DNA of 64,000 nt, from assembly GCA_964036315.1 (NCBI GenBank), contig OZ038479.1, forward strand, positions 59,547,746-59,611,745, given 5' to 3'. Positions 10,937-21,880 of the stretch are shown piece after piece. The DNA is from Acanthosepion esculentum (Eukaryota > Mollusca > Cephalopoda > Sepiida > Sepiidae). Under the pieces are notes generated by a model. The model worked only from the letters and a program-made list of their open reading frames with translations. It had not been told where the DNA came from and searched no databases. Each line of letters opens with the position of its first letter. Position 1 is the first letter of the stretch. The translations under genes and the position numbers were made by a program.

Positions 10937-11486
10937 GTCTGGAGACTCCTTGAATGTGGATGTTACAAAGTGTGGTCTTTATATGGCTTTGTTTAAGTTT
11001 TTCAGGTCCAGGCATAATCTAACTGATCCATTTACCTTGGAGACACAACTGAGTTAACCCATGAAGTGGGTTTTTTGATGGGCTCTGCTTCTCAAGACCA
11101 ATTCAGCTTTGGATTTGTCCCTGAGTGATATGGGGACTCTCTGTGTTGGGTGGACAAATGGTAGTACTTTGGGGTCTATGTTTATAGTATATTTCCCCGG
11201 TAGGCATCCTATCCCTTCACCTCTTTTACAGTCTGGGAATTCTTTTAGGACCTGTTCCCGTGTGTTGAAGTCCTGTTTGGGTGGTAGTTCAGCTGCTTTT
11301 TTTACTATTTAGTCTTTTCCAATTTTGGCATTTACATCCACCTGTTTTGTCTTGTTTCCCACTCTGTTTTACATAAGCCTCTTTTGCATTATTAGATAGC
11401 TCTCCGCTGTCTTTGTCTTTTGTTTCCACCACATTGAAATACATGTCGTTGGTGTATTCATTATGACTGCTGCTCTGTTCTGACAT
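10937..11486 (-). pseudogene. Gypsy element 2 protease region and RT N-terminus
   Basis: Continuation of the gypsy RT upstream of the Tc1 insertion. The minus strand gives PIKKPTSWVNSVVSPR and, in another frame, VRLCLDLKNLNKAI, the usual RT entry motifs (about 11075-10990). Above this, to 11486, is a linker with an acidic stretch (ETKDKDSGELSN). A clear protease active site was not found, so this part is assigned by position. Frameshifts and stops are present. Confidence 0.7.
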
Positions 11487-11559
11487 TCTGTATTTCTTTT
11501 GGTACCAAGGAAACTTATTAGTTGTCTTCGTTTATGTTCTTTTTTCACTTGAGAGTCAC

Positions 11560-12240
11560 GCACGTGTGAAGCCGCCAATTTTCTTGCACTTCATGCATGT
11601 TTTACCCTTTGCTGGTCATTGTCCCACCTCGTGTTTCATACCACAGTGTCTGCATTTCCTTGCTTTTGCTTTTAATCATGGTTGTTGTTTCTGTTGGGGC
11701 ACAAATAGCTTTTAGCTGTCTGGTTTTAGCTTCATTTATTTCTGTTACTTTTAGAGCTGGCACAATCATTAAATCCCTTTCTTCTTTTAATAGGGCTTTT
11801 TGCATTTATTTGACGTTTATTTCAAATATAAAGTAATCTACCAGAATGGTCTCCTCAAATTCATAGTCATATTTGCATAAGTTTATCTGTTGCTGGAGCC
11901 TCTTTAGGAAGGTGTATGCTGTCTCATTAGCCTCTTGTCAATATCTCATTTGTTTGTGTTGGAAGTCTTGAAAGTTTGACAAGGGCTTCACAAAAGCTTT
12001 AAATTTATTTATGTAGCTTTGCACATTTCTCCCTTTGTCTCCCTGAAAAACAAATGTCTCATTTCATTTCCTGGCCTTCATACCTGCCCAAATTAATAGG
12101 TAGTTAAATTTTCACACTGTCACTAGCATCACAGAGCAGCCTGTTGAAATGTAACACCACTTTTCATGAGAATTTGTCCATTTCCTTCTCTAGATTGGAG
12201 CTAGTCCAGTCAATACTTGGTGGTGGAGCATGAGAGGTTG
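11560..12240 (-). pseudogene. Gypsy element 2 gag relic with CCHC knuckle
   Basis: On the minus strand the knuckle region reads CRHCGMKHEVGQ, a stop, then PAKGKTCMKCKKIGGF (about 11690-11570), the paired-Cys pattern of gypsy gag. Upstream (11805-11602) is a helical stretch, KALLKEERDL through KVTEINEAKTRQLKAI, the conserved end of the capsid region. Weaker gag similarity runs to about 12240, where ATSHAPPPSIDWTSSNLEKE resembles a gag N-terminus. Several stops; not functional. Confidence 0.7.
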
Positions 12241-12461
12241 CCATGTCAAGATCTGAGTTTGAAAAAGTTCAACAAGAATTTTGAAAATTCTTACCTCAAT
12301 GGTGGTAGACATGCACGTGTTGTTGCCAAGTACTTGTTTAAAGTATGTTCATTTCAGTCGACAAGAACCTTTTTTTTTTCTTTTTTTTTTTTTTTAACAA
12401 ATCCTGTTGCATGGGATCCATGTTCATGTTTTTCTTTTAGTTTTTTTTTAATCCTTTCTTT

Positions 12462-12650
12462 TGACACCCTGTTTCATTTTCTGGGGCGTACCCTTATAAC
12501 ACAGTGACAAGATGACGAGCACATCTGTACACATGTTTATTCTATGATGGTCAACTGTAGCAAGTGCGTTCGTTCTGTTAGCGACTAAAGAAATTAGTTG
12601 CTGCTACTTCTGGAAAGTTCTATTAAGGGAGATTACTAGGTAATACAACA
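12462..12650 (-). repeat. 5' LTR of gypsy element 2
   Basis: Direct-repeat partner of 7579-7762. On the minus strand it begins TGTTGTATTACCTAG, a TG start normal for LTRs. The adjoining outer sequence (AAAAGGAGGAGGAC on the minus strand) looks like a polypurine tract. If real, that would instead make this a 3' LTR of a further element. Confidence 0.7.
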
Positions 12651-12889
12651 GTCCTCCTCCTTTTGATTTTCCTCTTGCTAAGAAATTATGGCCTTAGTTT
12701 GAGGTTCAGATACCAACACTGCTTGATAGCTTGTTTGGGTATCAGTAGAATAGGCTTTGCTGTTCTAATGGTTTAGAGAGAGCCATGAAGCCATACAGAT
12801 GATTGTTATTTTTGTTTAACAAATACAATTTGTTTCAGTGTTTCTTTTAAAAAAAAAAATCAAATACCCAACCTTCCCTCAGCTATGAG

Positions 12890-14190
12890 ACTTGTTCCGC
12901 ACTCAGATGATCTCCCTGTCTCTACAAACCAGCACATAAAGATCTTATTCCTACATCATATGAAGAATCGGCTTCAGAGGAAAATTCTGCCTAGCTGATT
13001 TCTTCTAAAGACAATGTCTTTGTTTATTCAGTGAGCCCCAGTGGATCACCTAGGAAGACCTGAATAAACTCGCTTGTGATTTGTACCAATCTAAGCAGCA
13101 GTCAGAATTCCTGGCATCCTGACTTAAGCCGTGGAACCTGGTCACAGCAGACACAAGACTCACCAGCTTCAGTACACAGAACAAAGACTTGGCCTCATTC
13201 TTCAATATGGAAAACAGGTTGTACTACTTCACAAATGTCTGGCTTGTTCACCTTCTTTGGATTCCCACACAGTCCCTTAGATTAGCATCTTTTCATAGAC
13301 TCTTCAAAGCAAAATCTGAAGGCTGTGCTCCTTCACAATGGGAATAAATACCCCAACATTCCCATTGCCCACTGAGTCCATCTGAAGGAGTCATATGACA
13401 ATATGGAACTTCTTTTTGACTCTGTCAAGTATAAGCAGTACCAGTGGAGTCTCTTCAAGGTCATAGGGTTCATTATGGGTATGCAAGCAGGCTTCATGAA
13501 GTACTGTCGCTTTCTCTGTCTCTGTGACAGTCAGCTGTGTCCAAGCACTACAAGCGGAAGGACTGGGGACCAAGAACACTTTCATGCCTGCTGAAAACTC
13601 TGTCAAAGAAGTTCCTATAGTGGACACGAACAAGATGCTTTTTCCTCCTTTTCATATCAAACTTGGTCTAATGAAGAATTTCATGAAGGCCCTGGACAAA
13701 AATGGTGCTGCCATCTAAAACCTTTGAAATCTATTTCCAGCTCTCAGTTTTGTTAAGCTCAAGGAGGGCATCTTCATTGGACCTCAGATTCGAAAAGTTA
13801 TTTGGTGAGTGTCTTCCCTTAAATGAACTGAGAATATGAGAAGCATTTACGTCTGTCTACCATGGTTTCCTTGGTAACATATAGGTACCAGATTATTAAA
13901 AATGAATTGAAGTTGTTACAGGCTTATAAGGATATGGAATACTGAATGTCACTCAAAATTTGTCCTTTCTATCCCACCTTAACCTCTTCCCTCTGAACCT
14001 CAGAGCACTTAGTGGTGAACATGGAGAAAGGTTCTACGAAGATATTATCACTAAGATGGAAAACACTACCAAGGCAAGTGGAATCCCAGTGTAGTGGAGT
14101 ACTTCTGTTGGATGCTCCTGCACAACATACCAGAGGCAAAATACACAGGATCCTTCAGAAAGCTCACTCCTGGTAGTACCAAGATGTATG
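12890..14190 (+). pseudogene. Relic of a repetitive protein family of unknown function
   Basis: Plus-strand remains of one long ORF broken by stops and frameshifts. Successive blocks are: DLNKLACDLYQSKQQSEFLA; KPWNLVTADTRLTSF; NKDLASFFNMENRLYYFTN; LFIDSSKQNLKAVLLHNGNK; VHLKESYDNMELLFDSVKY; GMQAGFMKYCRFLCL; HIKLGLMKNFMKALDKNGAA; GEHGERFYEDII; KWNPSVVEYFCWML. From memory this order (FIDSSK, LLHNGN, KLGLMK, EEHGERFH) matches a multi-copy ORF common in arthropod, cnidarian and mollusc genomes with no assigned function, probably carried by mobile elements. I cannot verify this here. A single intact copy is not present. Confidence 0.6.
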
Positions 14191-14199
14191 GCATTATCC

Positions 14200-15120
14200 A
14201 AGTAGTTTAGTTCTGTCTATGCTCTGTATCTATACTGTTTTTTCATGCAATCTGCCTTTGTAATGGATAAAATAATCTTATTTTGAATTTATATGTAGAG
14301 TGATAAAAATGTGATAGCAAAAAAAAGATGGAGCAAAATTGTTCAGAAATTTAGATACACATCAAAATTAGTAAAAGCCGCCTACTCACATGCTCACCCC
14401 AGAGAACTTTTTTGTAAATCAGTATAATTATGTTACAATAAAATTTTCATTTTATATGAATACTACCTTATGAAAATTGAGTAAAGTAGGGGGTCCTGTA
14501 TCATAGATTTGGGGGCAGAGTATATTATAGACTTGAGTGGGGACGCATGAAGCCCCTTGCACCAGTCCTGTATATATCCACAACTACAAATGTTGAACCT
14601 GAAATACACAGTTTAAAAAAAATATTGAACATTACCTGAATTACAAGCAGCAGTCCTTGTGACGCACACACACAAATAATAATTTGCACCACATGCTACT
14701 ACAACTGAGACCAATGCATTAGAAGAAGTCATAGGGCCAGTGAACATTAAGGCATGGTTATTCATGGGGTCTGCTCTAAATGGGTGATTTGCCATCACTG
14801 AGGCATAGTTCTCTTTAAGAAAAATCACCACAAACATAAAATTTTATACAGTGATAGCATCATTACCAGTCAGTGTGGTAGCAAAAATACCCACTTCAAT
14901 CCTAGACTCACAGAACTCTGACAAACTTAAACATACATTAATGTAAGTGTATGAGCATACTAAGCTGATGGAAGAACTGATGACCCCTACTGCTATAAGA
15001 TGTACTCCCTCAGTTTACCTACAGAAAATTGCTGAGAATTTTTTTTTTTTTTTAATTTTTGGAAGCGGATTTTTTTTTTTTTTAATAATAATGGGTATAA
15101 AGTAATTAATATTAACAAAA
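14200..15120. other. Spacer, no gene recognised
   Basis: No domain or repeat family recognised. A 74-codon open frame on the minus strand (14837-14613) has no recognisable motif. T-rich tracts occur near 15041-15052 and 15071-15082. Confidence 0.4.
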
Positions 15121-15198
15121 CAAAAGTCATTGAAACAAAGCAAGTTCAGTCGCACAATGATGACAATTCCAGAACAACGTAACTATAAACAATTTTTT

Positions 15199-15600
15199 CT
15201 ATCCTTTGCCAGCCACTATGATGGAGAAAGCATTACCTCTAACCGTCGCCAGTGAGACATGCTGCAAGAGCCACTCCGTTTCGCAAGTCTCGTTCCTTAA
15301 TCGAGACACAATTGTGCCAATCCTCCGAAGGAACACCATCGAATGAGGGCCAATAACCCCTGAAGTCTCCACTGCCACAGGAGTAAAAAAAAATCTATCA
15401 GCAAGAGAAGAATATTTAGCTATTTTTTTTATCTCTGCGTCTCGGGCGACGAACCCCGGCTCAACCGCGGACCTGATCAAATTACCGGCTGAATATGTAT
15501 CTGCACAGGTCGCATCCCAAATCAACGACTTGCCATTGCAAAATGACTCGATATTGGGGATAAGATCCTGCTACACATATTTTTACAAGCCCTGTCATTA
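15199..15600 (-). pseudogene. LINE ORF C-terminal fragment
   Basis: On the minus strand, DLIPNIESFCNGKSLIWDAT and CADTYSAGNLIRSAVEPG are followed by AEIKKIAKYSSLADRF, TPVAVETSGVIGPHS and LLQHVSLATVRGNAFSI. From memory this is the conserved C-terminal end of reverse-transcriptase ORFs in a LINE group common in marine invertebrates. The WDxTCxDT motif preceded by a Pro/Ile-Asn pair may be a degraded PD-(D/E)xK-type nuclease. Stops lie just upstream in the continuing frame. There is no RT core in the window here, so it is a truncated copy. Confidence 0.55.
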
Positions 15601-16074
15601 TCAATAGCCTCAGTAGTAGCATCACAAAAAGACTTAACAGCAGCGAAAATAGGCAAATGGACAGACAAGCCAATGCCGTTTGTTCAAAATAACCCAGTGT
15701 TCATTGCACAACAACATAAAGCAACCAATAGGAAATACACCACAAGCTCAAACAATAAACAACATAATACACAGATATTTGTGGGTGTGAAGCCCTATGG
15801 AACTGATCAGAGACCGAAAATATGTCCCGCACATATTTACTTTTCAGAAAAGGCCAAAACTTGCAAGCCTTGGTGCAAGTAGGTGACAAAAGCAGAACAT
15901 ACAAATGCTGCCCAGTTCAAGAGCCTCAAGCCCAGTAAACTTGAGGCAGGAAACTAACTGGGCAAACTTCGTCTGCCCTGCAAAGTTCAACGTCACTAGA
16001 AGTGGATGAAAAAATAATTGCAGCAAAAATAAAATTGGCAGTAGACACATGTGAGATACTCACTTTAATATCTG

Positions 16075-16470
16075 TCTATATCTCTGAGATGAGGTATTAT
16101 GGTTATTTACATTATTCAGACTGTTATCCTCATCCTTATTGCCATATTCACAACATTTCAGCCGTTGTATGCTCCAGCCTTCTTCAGGTGATTGGAATTT
16201 CAAACTGAACCCTTTATTGCATCCACCAGAGTAGATTGTTCTAGTTCCACATACCATGCCTCTTCCGGATGTCTCAGTTATTTCCCTTTAACTTAACTCT
16301 CCAAGTAGCCTGCCCATGAGGTCAAATGACCCAGTGGATAAAGTCGTTGATTAGATCCATTGACTAGACCCAAAGAGTTGTGAGTTCAATACCAGGTTAC
16401 AGCAGTGGTGAATCAAAAAACTTGGAAGTTTGATAAATGAGTGACCGTGCCAATGTTTAAAAATTGCTAA
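16075..16470 (-). repeat. Penelope/SINE-like repeat copy with CCTGAAGAAGGC box
   Basis: Shares its sequence with 36000-36395: 'GTCTATAT(C/T)TCTGAGATGAG', 'CTCATC(C/T)TT', 'ACAACATTTCAGC', and the flank 'GTGACC(G/A)TGCCAATGTT'. On the minus strand it has CCTGAAGAAGGC followed 21 bases later by GAAATGTTGTG. At 16320-16405 a tRNA-like segment follows (ACCCAGTGGATAAA and GAGTTCAATACC as A- and B-box-like parts). Class uncertain: Penelope-like terminal region or tRNA-derived SINE. Confidence 0.45.
16320..16405 (+). repeat. tRNA-like SINE head (degenerate)
   Basis: GACCCAGTGGATAAAGTCG resembles an RNA polymerase III A box region, and GAGTTCAATACC about 55 bases later resembles a B box. No cloverleaf can be folded convincingly, so it is not called a tRNA gene. 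Confidence 0.4.
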
Positions 16471-16984
16471 AACGTTTCATTTAAATTAAATATGTTTATT
16501 TATGTTTTATTTTTATATGGATTAACTATATTCTTTTATCTTTTAAATAAAACCAAAATTTGTCTTCAAAGTAGACCTTTCAATTATTTAAAGTTCATTT
16601 CTCAAACTTTTTTCTCTTCTTTTTTCACAAGTCTGCACTGGTAACTATTTGACAGCAATATCTTTCATTTTTGCTTCATTGGTAATATTATTTATTTTTG
16701 TTTTCCCTCATGTTAGAATTGATTGACCTAATATAATGTAAATATTAGTGATGATTAAATAAGATTTCAATAAAATTTGTATTTCATATGAATTCTGCTT
16801 TCTGAAAGTAGAGTTAGGGGTCCTTAACACCAGCAGTGTCATTTGACAGGAAGAAACATCATGCATCTATTTTATATAACACTAGCTGAATTACCCGAAC
16901 CTTGCTGCATGTGACATTTTTTTGTAAAAAAATTATGATTGGTTTTAAATTTAAAAAAATGTTACAATTTGTGGAGAAAACTGA

Positions 16985-17460
16985 TACATTTCAATATTAC
17001 TCTTGCTGATGTGACCTCCATCTTCTGGCTTTCTCCTATATTTTGGATAGGAGTCATTCCCTTGTTCAAATTTAAATTTAATTTATATCAAAGGGAAGAA
17101 AAAAAAATTCAATGGGGGCTTTGTGCCTCACGGAGACACCCTTTGATCAAAATGAAATATACTTACCCAACTACCCTAGGAGTCATTCCTATGTTCAAAT
17201 TTAAATTTAATTTAAATCAAAAGGAAAACATTTTTAGTGGAGGTTTTTGTGCAAATCCCCCCCACTCCCAGGTCCCACTTTGATCAAAATGATCTTGCCT
17301 ATGTGACGTCCATCTTCTGGCTTTCTCCTTCTATATTTTGGATAGGAGTCATTCCCTTGTTTAAATTTAATTTATATCAAAAGTGGGGGATATTCAATGT
17401 AGGGTTTGTGACCCCTTTGATCAAACTGAAATATACTTACCCAGGTGATGTAGTTTCAGA
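16985..17460 (+). repeat. Tandem repeat, three diverged units
   Basis: Three consecutive units share 'GGAGTCATTCC', 'TTTAAATTTAATTTA', a G-rich patch and 'TTTGATCAAAATGA'. Shared blocks start near 17046, 17177 and 17343, giving units of about 130-165 bp. 'ATCTTCTGGCTTTCTCC' occurs in units one and three. Open frames over this stretch follow the repeat and show no protein family. Confidence 0.7.
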
Positions 17461-17492
17461 ATGTGTATGGTTATAGGGGTTTATCTTCAAAA

Positions 17493-17495
<3 letters not shown>

Positions 17496-17557
<62 letters not shown>

Positions 17558-17567
17558 CAGAGAGAGC
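17496..17567. repeat. (TA)n followed by (GA)n microsatellite
   Basis: About 54 bases of TA repeat to 17549, then GA-rich GAGAGACAGAGAGAGCTC. A 111-codon open frame across it is an artefact of the repeat. Confidence 0.95.
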
Positions 17568-17569
17568 TC

Positions 17570-18420
17570 TGTAAATCTCAAGAAATCTATGGATTTTAAA
17601 ACACAAGGAACCAAATCTTATCTGACACCGTTTAATATCTGTCCCCTTATTATCTATCTAGCAAATTTTTTTTTCAAAATCTATTTCAGATTTGTATCGT
17701 GTTTTCTGTTTTTCCATTTCTTAATTCTTTCGTTCGGTCATTCGTTTCAAATTAGACATTATGAATTGAACGAACAATACAAAAATTGGGCAGATTGACC
17801 GAAATCTCAAGAAAATCATTTGCAGACAAAGAAATTATCCCGTTTTTTGTTTTTTTCATTAAATTTCTATTCTGAAAGGTAAGTGATAGAATACTACACA
17901 TACGTTTCTTAAAAAGGAAAGAATTCGTTATTAAATTGATTTGTCTTTTTCTTAGCATCACGAAAAATGAAAATAAATTGTTATAAAGATGTAATTTTAT
18001 CTTCTCAGAAACTGAATGGGCCAGAAGTACATTTTGTTTTTATTTTGAAGTTTTACTCTTGCTTTTTGGTTTTTATTTTTTTCATATAACTTCATTGTTT
18101 CAATTTTAATTGTGGATTATATGAACGATGAAAAATTATGATATAAAAATGTATTTTTTGAGCTGGATGTCGTTATTTTTTGCTAAAAAATGTTTTTAGA
18201 CTAAAAATATTTTCTTTCGAATTCGCGAAGTGGTTTCGCGGTTTTTGGGGGGTTTTCAGATTCTTCCTTTAATATGCATAATAAGGTTGAATTATAGCAG
18301 CTGATTCAAAAATTATTTTTAGTGAAAAAGAAAAGCTAAAAAGTAAATTTTGTTTCGTTTCTGGGCTAATTTAAAAAAGGAAGTCTTTGTCACTTTGAAA
18401 GAGTATATAATTATTATTAA
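17570..18420. other. AT-rich spacer
   Basis: No gene seen. Part (17570-18070) resembles 39600-40140 and 56320-56880: shared 'AAAGGTAAGTG', 'TTTCCATTTC...CATTCGTTTCAA'-like pieces and a 'GAAGTTTT(A/T)' block. So this is another, older copy of the segment that is duplicated at 33.7-41.8 kb and 51.7-57.8 kb. Confidence 0.5.
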
Positions 18421-18602
18421 AAAGGTGCCTCCATTGATTGGCTGAAAAAAATGAGAATAATACTGAATACAAGATGGAAAAAATGTCGAAAATTAATAAA
18501 ACGGAGTTTTATCGTCAAAATATTTATGCTAGGAAAAACCAAAGGATTTTTTTAAATTATTTTATCCTCTTTAGAACGTTCGAAATTTGGTAAATTTTCA
18601 CT

Positions 18603-19011
18603 TTAACACCCGAGCGTCATTGCTGCACTATTTTCTTTCAGAAATTAGTACACGCTTCCGGAAAGCGATTTTTTATTTTCTTTTTGTACTTAAAAATTTA
18701 AGAAGAAAGTTAACTTTCATTCAAATATATGTAAACATCGACAAATAAAAGAATAACAAAGTAATTTTTTTTTTAAGAAGAAAGTTAACTTTCAAATATA
18801 AATTGTCAGCACTGAATTATCAATAAGCCGGTAACGAAAGACCAGGAAAAAGACGAAAGACCAGGAAAAAGTCCGATTTTTTTCGGGTCATTAACACCCA
18901 AAAAGGTAGGTTTCTTCAATATCTAATTGTTAATTTGAGTTCAGCTTACGGTCTTACCATTTTCACGGAAATAAGACTATTTTGGAAAAAATTGAAGCGC
19001 TCGGGTGTTAA
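18603..19011. mobile_element. TTAA-flanked inverted-repeat element (MITE-like)
   Basis: TTAA (18603-18606) is followed by CACCCGAGCG, and CGCTCGGGTG precedes TTAA (19008-19011). TTAA duplication with CACCC-type ends is how piggyBac-related elements look. The enclosed 401 bp has no ORF. A caution: the inverted similarity continues outside the TTAA for about 15 bases, so the true unit may be a longer foldback. Inside are a 19-bp direct repeat (18834-18852 and 18853-18871) and two copies of AAGAAGAAAGTTAACTTTC. Confidence 0.5.
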
Positions 19012-20540
19012 AATGAACATTTACCCGAAATTTTAGAAATCTTGTTTTTTTTTGTTTTTTTTTCTGTCAGTGGGTCAAAGATTAATATAGGAAATGGACA
19101 TTTTTTTTAGCGTCTTTGATCCATTTTTGCAAAAATCAAATAATTGTCACATTTTAAATGAAATTTTCAGGACTTATTACTTTAGAAAAATGTTTTCTTT
19201 TTTTTTTTTTAACCCCCACTTATGTAATATGAAATTTCGAGTAATTAATTTTTGTACGACATAATGTTTTTACCCTTTTTTTGCGCTTTTTTTTTTTTTT
19301 TGGTGAAAAACACATTGATTTAGAAAATCTGGCAAAAATCAGATAATTGTCGGATTTTAATGAGACTTTCAGGACTTATTCACAAATGAATTAAATTATT
19401 TTTTAAATTTTTTTGTTTTAGCAAATTTTGGTAAAAAGTATTTTTTTTTAACACACACACACCAACTTAATTTAAATTCATGAAATTTTGTGAAATTAAA
19501 TTTTCTTTCCAGAAGTTTTTTTTAATAAGTTATAGAACTCCTTGGAGAATGTAAATAATTCAGTTTTTTTTTTTCAAACTTTTACTATTTGTACTGAAAA
19601 TCTGTTCCTAATGGTAAACTAAAAAAAATGTAAACTATGACATTATTTAATTAGAAAAGCTCTTAATTACTTTTGTAAATAAATTATATTAAGGCTTTAG
19701 GTATGTTCAATAATTTGCCAAAAAATCAGCATTGCATGATGAAAAAAGGCCCCCCAAAACGTAATAAAAACAAAGTTTTATTGTCAAAAATCAAAATGTT
19801 TGTTATTATGAAGAGGGAAGAAAGATCAAAGTATTTTTTTAAATTTTTTAATCCTTTCAAGCATGTTCGAAATTTTGGTTAAAAAATTTTTTTTTTTTTT
19901 ACGTCAACGGACCCATAATATTTTTAGCATTAGCTACTTTTAGCACTTTTATCAGTTGAAAAACACATTAATTTGGAAATTCTTGCAAAAATGAAATGTC
20001 AGATTTTAATGAAGCTTTCAGAACTTACTAAAAAATGAATGAAATTATTTTAGAAATGTTTGATTTTTAGAAATTTGTGTTAAAAATTATTTTTTACATT
20101 TGTTATCCCCACCCAATTTATTTTATGAAAACTCAAAAATTCGACTGCGTATTTTTCTGATTATTTTAATCAAATGCAAAAGACTTTGAAGAATATAAAT
20201 CATCAATTTTTTTTTTTTTTTGTAAATCGAGAAGCTTTTCTACACAAAATTTACCTCTGAACTGTAAACTACAAAAACCAATAAAACTAAGACATTATTT
20301 AATTAGAAAAGCTTTAATGGGTTTTATGAATAATATATGTTAAGGACATTATTGTCAGAAGGCAAAATATTATTCCCATGAAAAATGAATTTTTACAAGA
20401 ATAGTTTTCTTTCTTTCAATTTTAAATACAAAATATGATAATGTTGATTATTTTAAAATTAAGTTTGGGTATGTGTCTTTTTGGAAATGCTCTTATTAAA
20501 AAGATTTAATTTTACAGATTTTAAATTTGAAAGCTTATTA
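19012..20540 (+). repeat. R1 repeat copies, plus orientation
   Basis: Two or more partial copies in the same orientation. Recurring blocks include 'GTGGGTCAAAGATTAATATAGG', 'TAATTGTCGGATTTTAATGA', 'TTTCAGGACTTATTC', 'TTAATTAGAAAAGCTTT' and a 'GGACATTATTGTC' box. No coding potential beyond short chance frames. Confidence 0.7.
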
Positions 20541-20544
20541 CAAT

Positions 20545-21090
20545 CTACGAAGCATTTGTATTTTTAAAATGATTTTTTAATATGCCAAAAAATGTCTTAA
20601 AAATGTTTCCAGCAAAACTACCAAAGCACAATTCAGAAATAATGTCACATGTTTTAATTGTCTCTCCTGATAGCAAGGATCCAGTCTCATAAATTGTGTT
20701 GATTTTGTTCTTGCTAGCATGTGTCAAATTCTCTGACTGACTGACCATCACCGTCACATCTTCAAAATTTTTAATTTTTTTTACATATTTCACTAAATAT
20801 TTTCTTTTCATTTTTTTTTTTAATATAATCAATTTTATCTTTTTCATTGAGAGACATTGCAATTAATTTTTTTAAACATGTTAGATTCAATTTTAAGGGC
20901 AGAAACAGTTCCGGCTTTGGACATATCTTCATTAAAAAAATAAAAAATAAAAATGAATAAAATATTAGACTTTTGAAAGTATTTAATTTTTAAGAATTAA
21001 TTTATAGTTCAATAAGATGGTTCACTTAAAATTAAAAAATACTGTCACTTCTGCCCTTGCGTCCCAAAATTGCCCTGACATAAGTTGTCG
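20545..21090. other. AT-rich spacer
   Basis: A 105-codon minus-strand open frame (20862-20545), rich in Lys and Asn, has no recognisable motif and is probably chance in AT-rich DNA. Nothing else seen. Confidence 0.35.
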
Positions 21091-21092
21091 AT

Positions 21093-21170
<78 letters not shown>
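21093..21170. repeat. (CA)n(TA)n compound microsatellite
   Basis: Short CA run, then about 68 bases of AT repeat. Confidence 0.97.
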
Positions 21171-21172
<2 letters not shown>

Positions 21173-21608
21173 AAAGTAGGTATCTCCCTCCCCAACAATC
21201 TGTCAGCACAACATAATTCTCTTTATTTTAAAATATACATTGCCAAAATTTTATTTGAAGAGTATTAGCTAATTTAAAATGATTAATCTTATTTTAAACA
21301 CATATTACTAACTCTTAGTTTAAAAAGTAGAAAAGCATTTTATCATCAGAGATGGATTTTTCAGGACACATTTTCAACAATAGTAATATCAAAGGAATAG
21401 AAAAAAAAATCATTCAAAGATGTTAAAATTCTTATATTTATTCATATACATTTTTGTGAATATAGAATCATTTATATATATTGAACAAAAAGTTTGAACT
21501 TCACTGGCTGCTGCTACATTAGTGACCTAACCTTAATATATAACTACATGTATCTATTATAATATAGACTGCTTTCATATATTATTTTGTACCTAAGTTA
21601 ATCTCTTA

Positions 21609-21628
21609 TTGCTTTTTATTGTTCACAG
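21609..21628 (+). promoter_or_regulatory. Predicted 3' splice site before ZNF unit 2
   Basis: TTGCTTTTTATTGTTCACAG-type tract ending in AG at 21627-21628, matching units 1 and 3. The related intronic sequence begins near 21390. Confidence 0.7.
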
Positions 21629-21880
21629 ATATTCTGGATGTACTAGAATCACAACAGTTATTATTGAGAATTTCAATGAAGGAAACAATTCTATACTCCT
21701 AATGTAAAATGTATGGGACTACATTTTCAAAAGAATGGCAATAAACTTTAACTGCAAAATGTGTGCTTTGTCTTTTCTACAAAAGCATATTTAAGGTTAC
21801 AAATGAATAAACAAGGGTGATAGAGCATATTCATGTGACCATTGCTAATCCCACTTGTGAAGCCAAACTAAATAGGCCAA

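Larger units (their letters stand above)
7579..12650 (-). mobile_element. Decayed Ty3/gypsy retrotransposon 2, full span
   Basis: A minus-strand element bounded by a related LTR pair. In coding order it has gag with a CCHC knuckle (12240-11560), a protease region and RT start (11486-10937), an RT core (10043-9659), RNase H (9660-9230) and integrase (9010-8050). Stops and frameshifts are scattered through all parts. A Tc1/mariner element is inserted at 10046-10934; without it the element is about 4.2 kb, within the usual range. The LTRs differ by roughly a fifth, so the insertion is old. The right LTR is also followed by a purine-rich stretch, which leaves open that it belongs to another element. 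Confidence 0.8.

Noticed and set aside
14613..14837. 74-codon minus frame with a hydrophobic stretch
   Set aside because: No recognisable family, no neighbouring support, and too short to separate from chance.
17463..17798. 111-codon frame across the (TA)n tract, and 21017-21268 likewise
   Set aside because: The YIYIYI runs are translated microsatellite. No other coding evidence.
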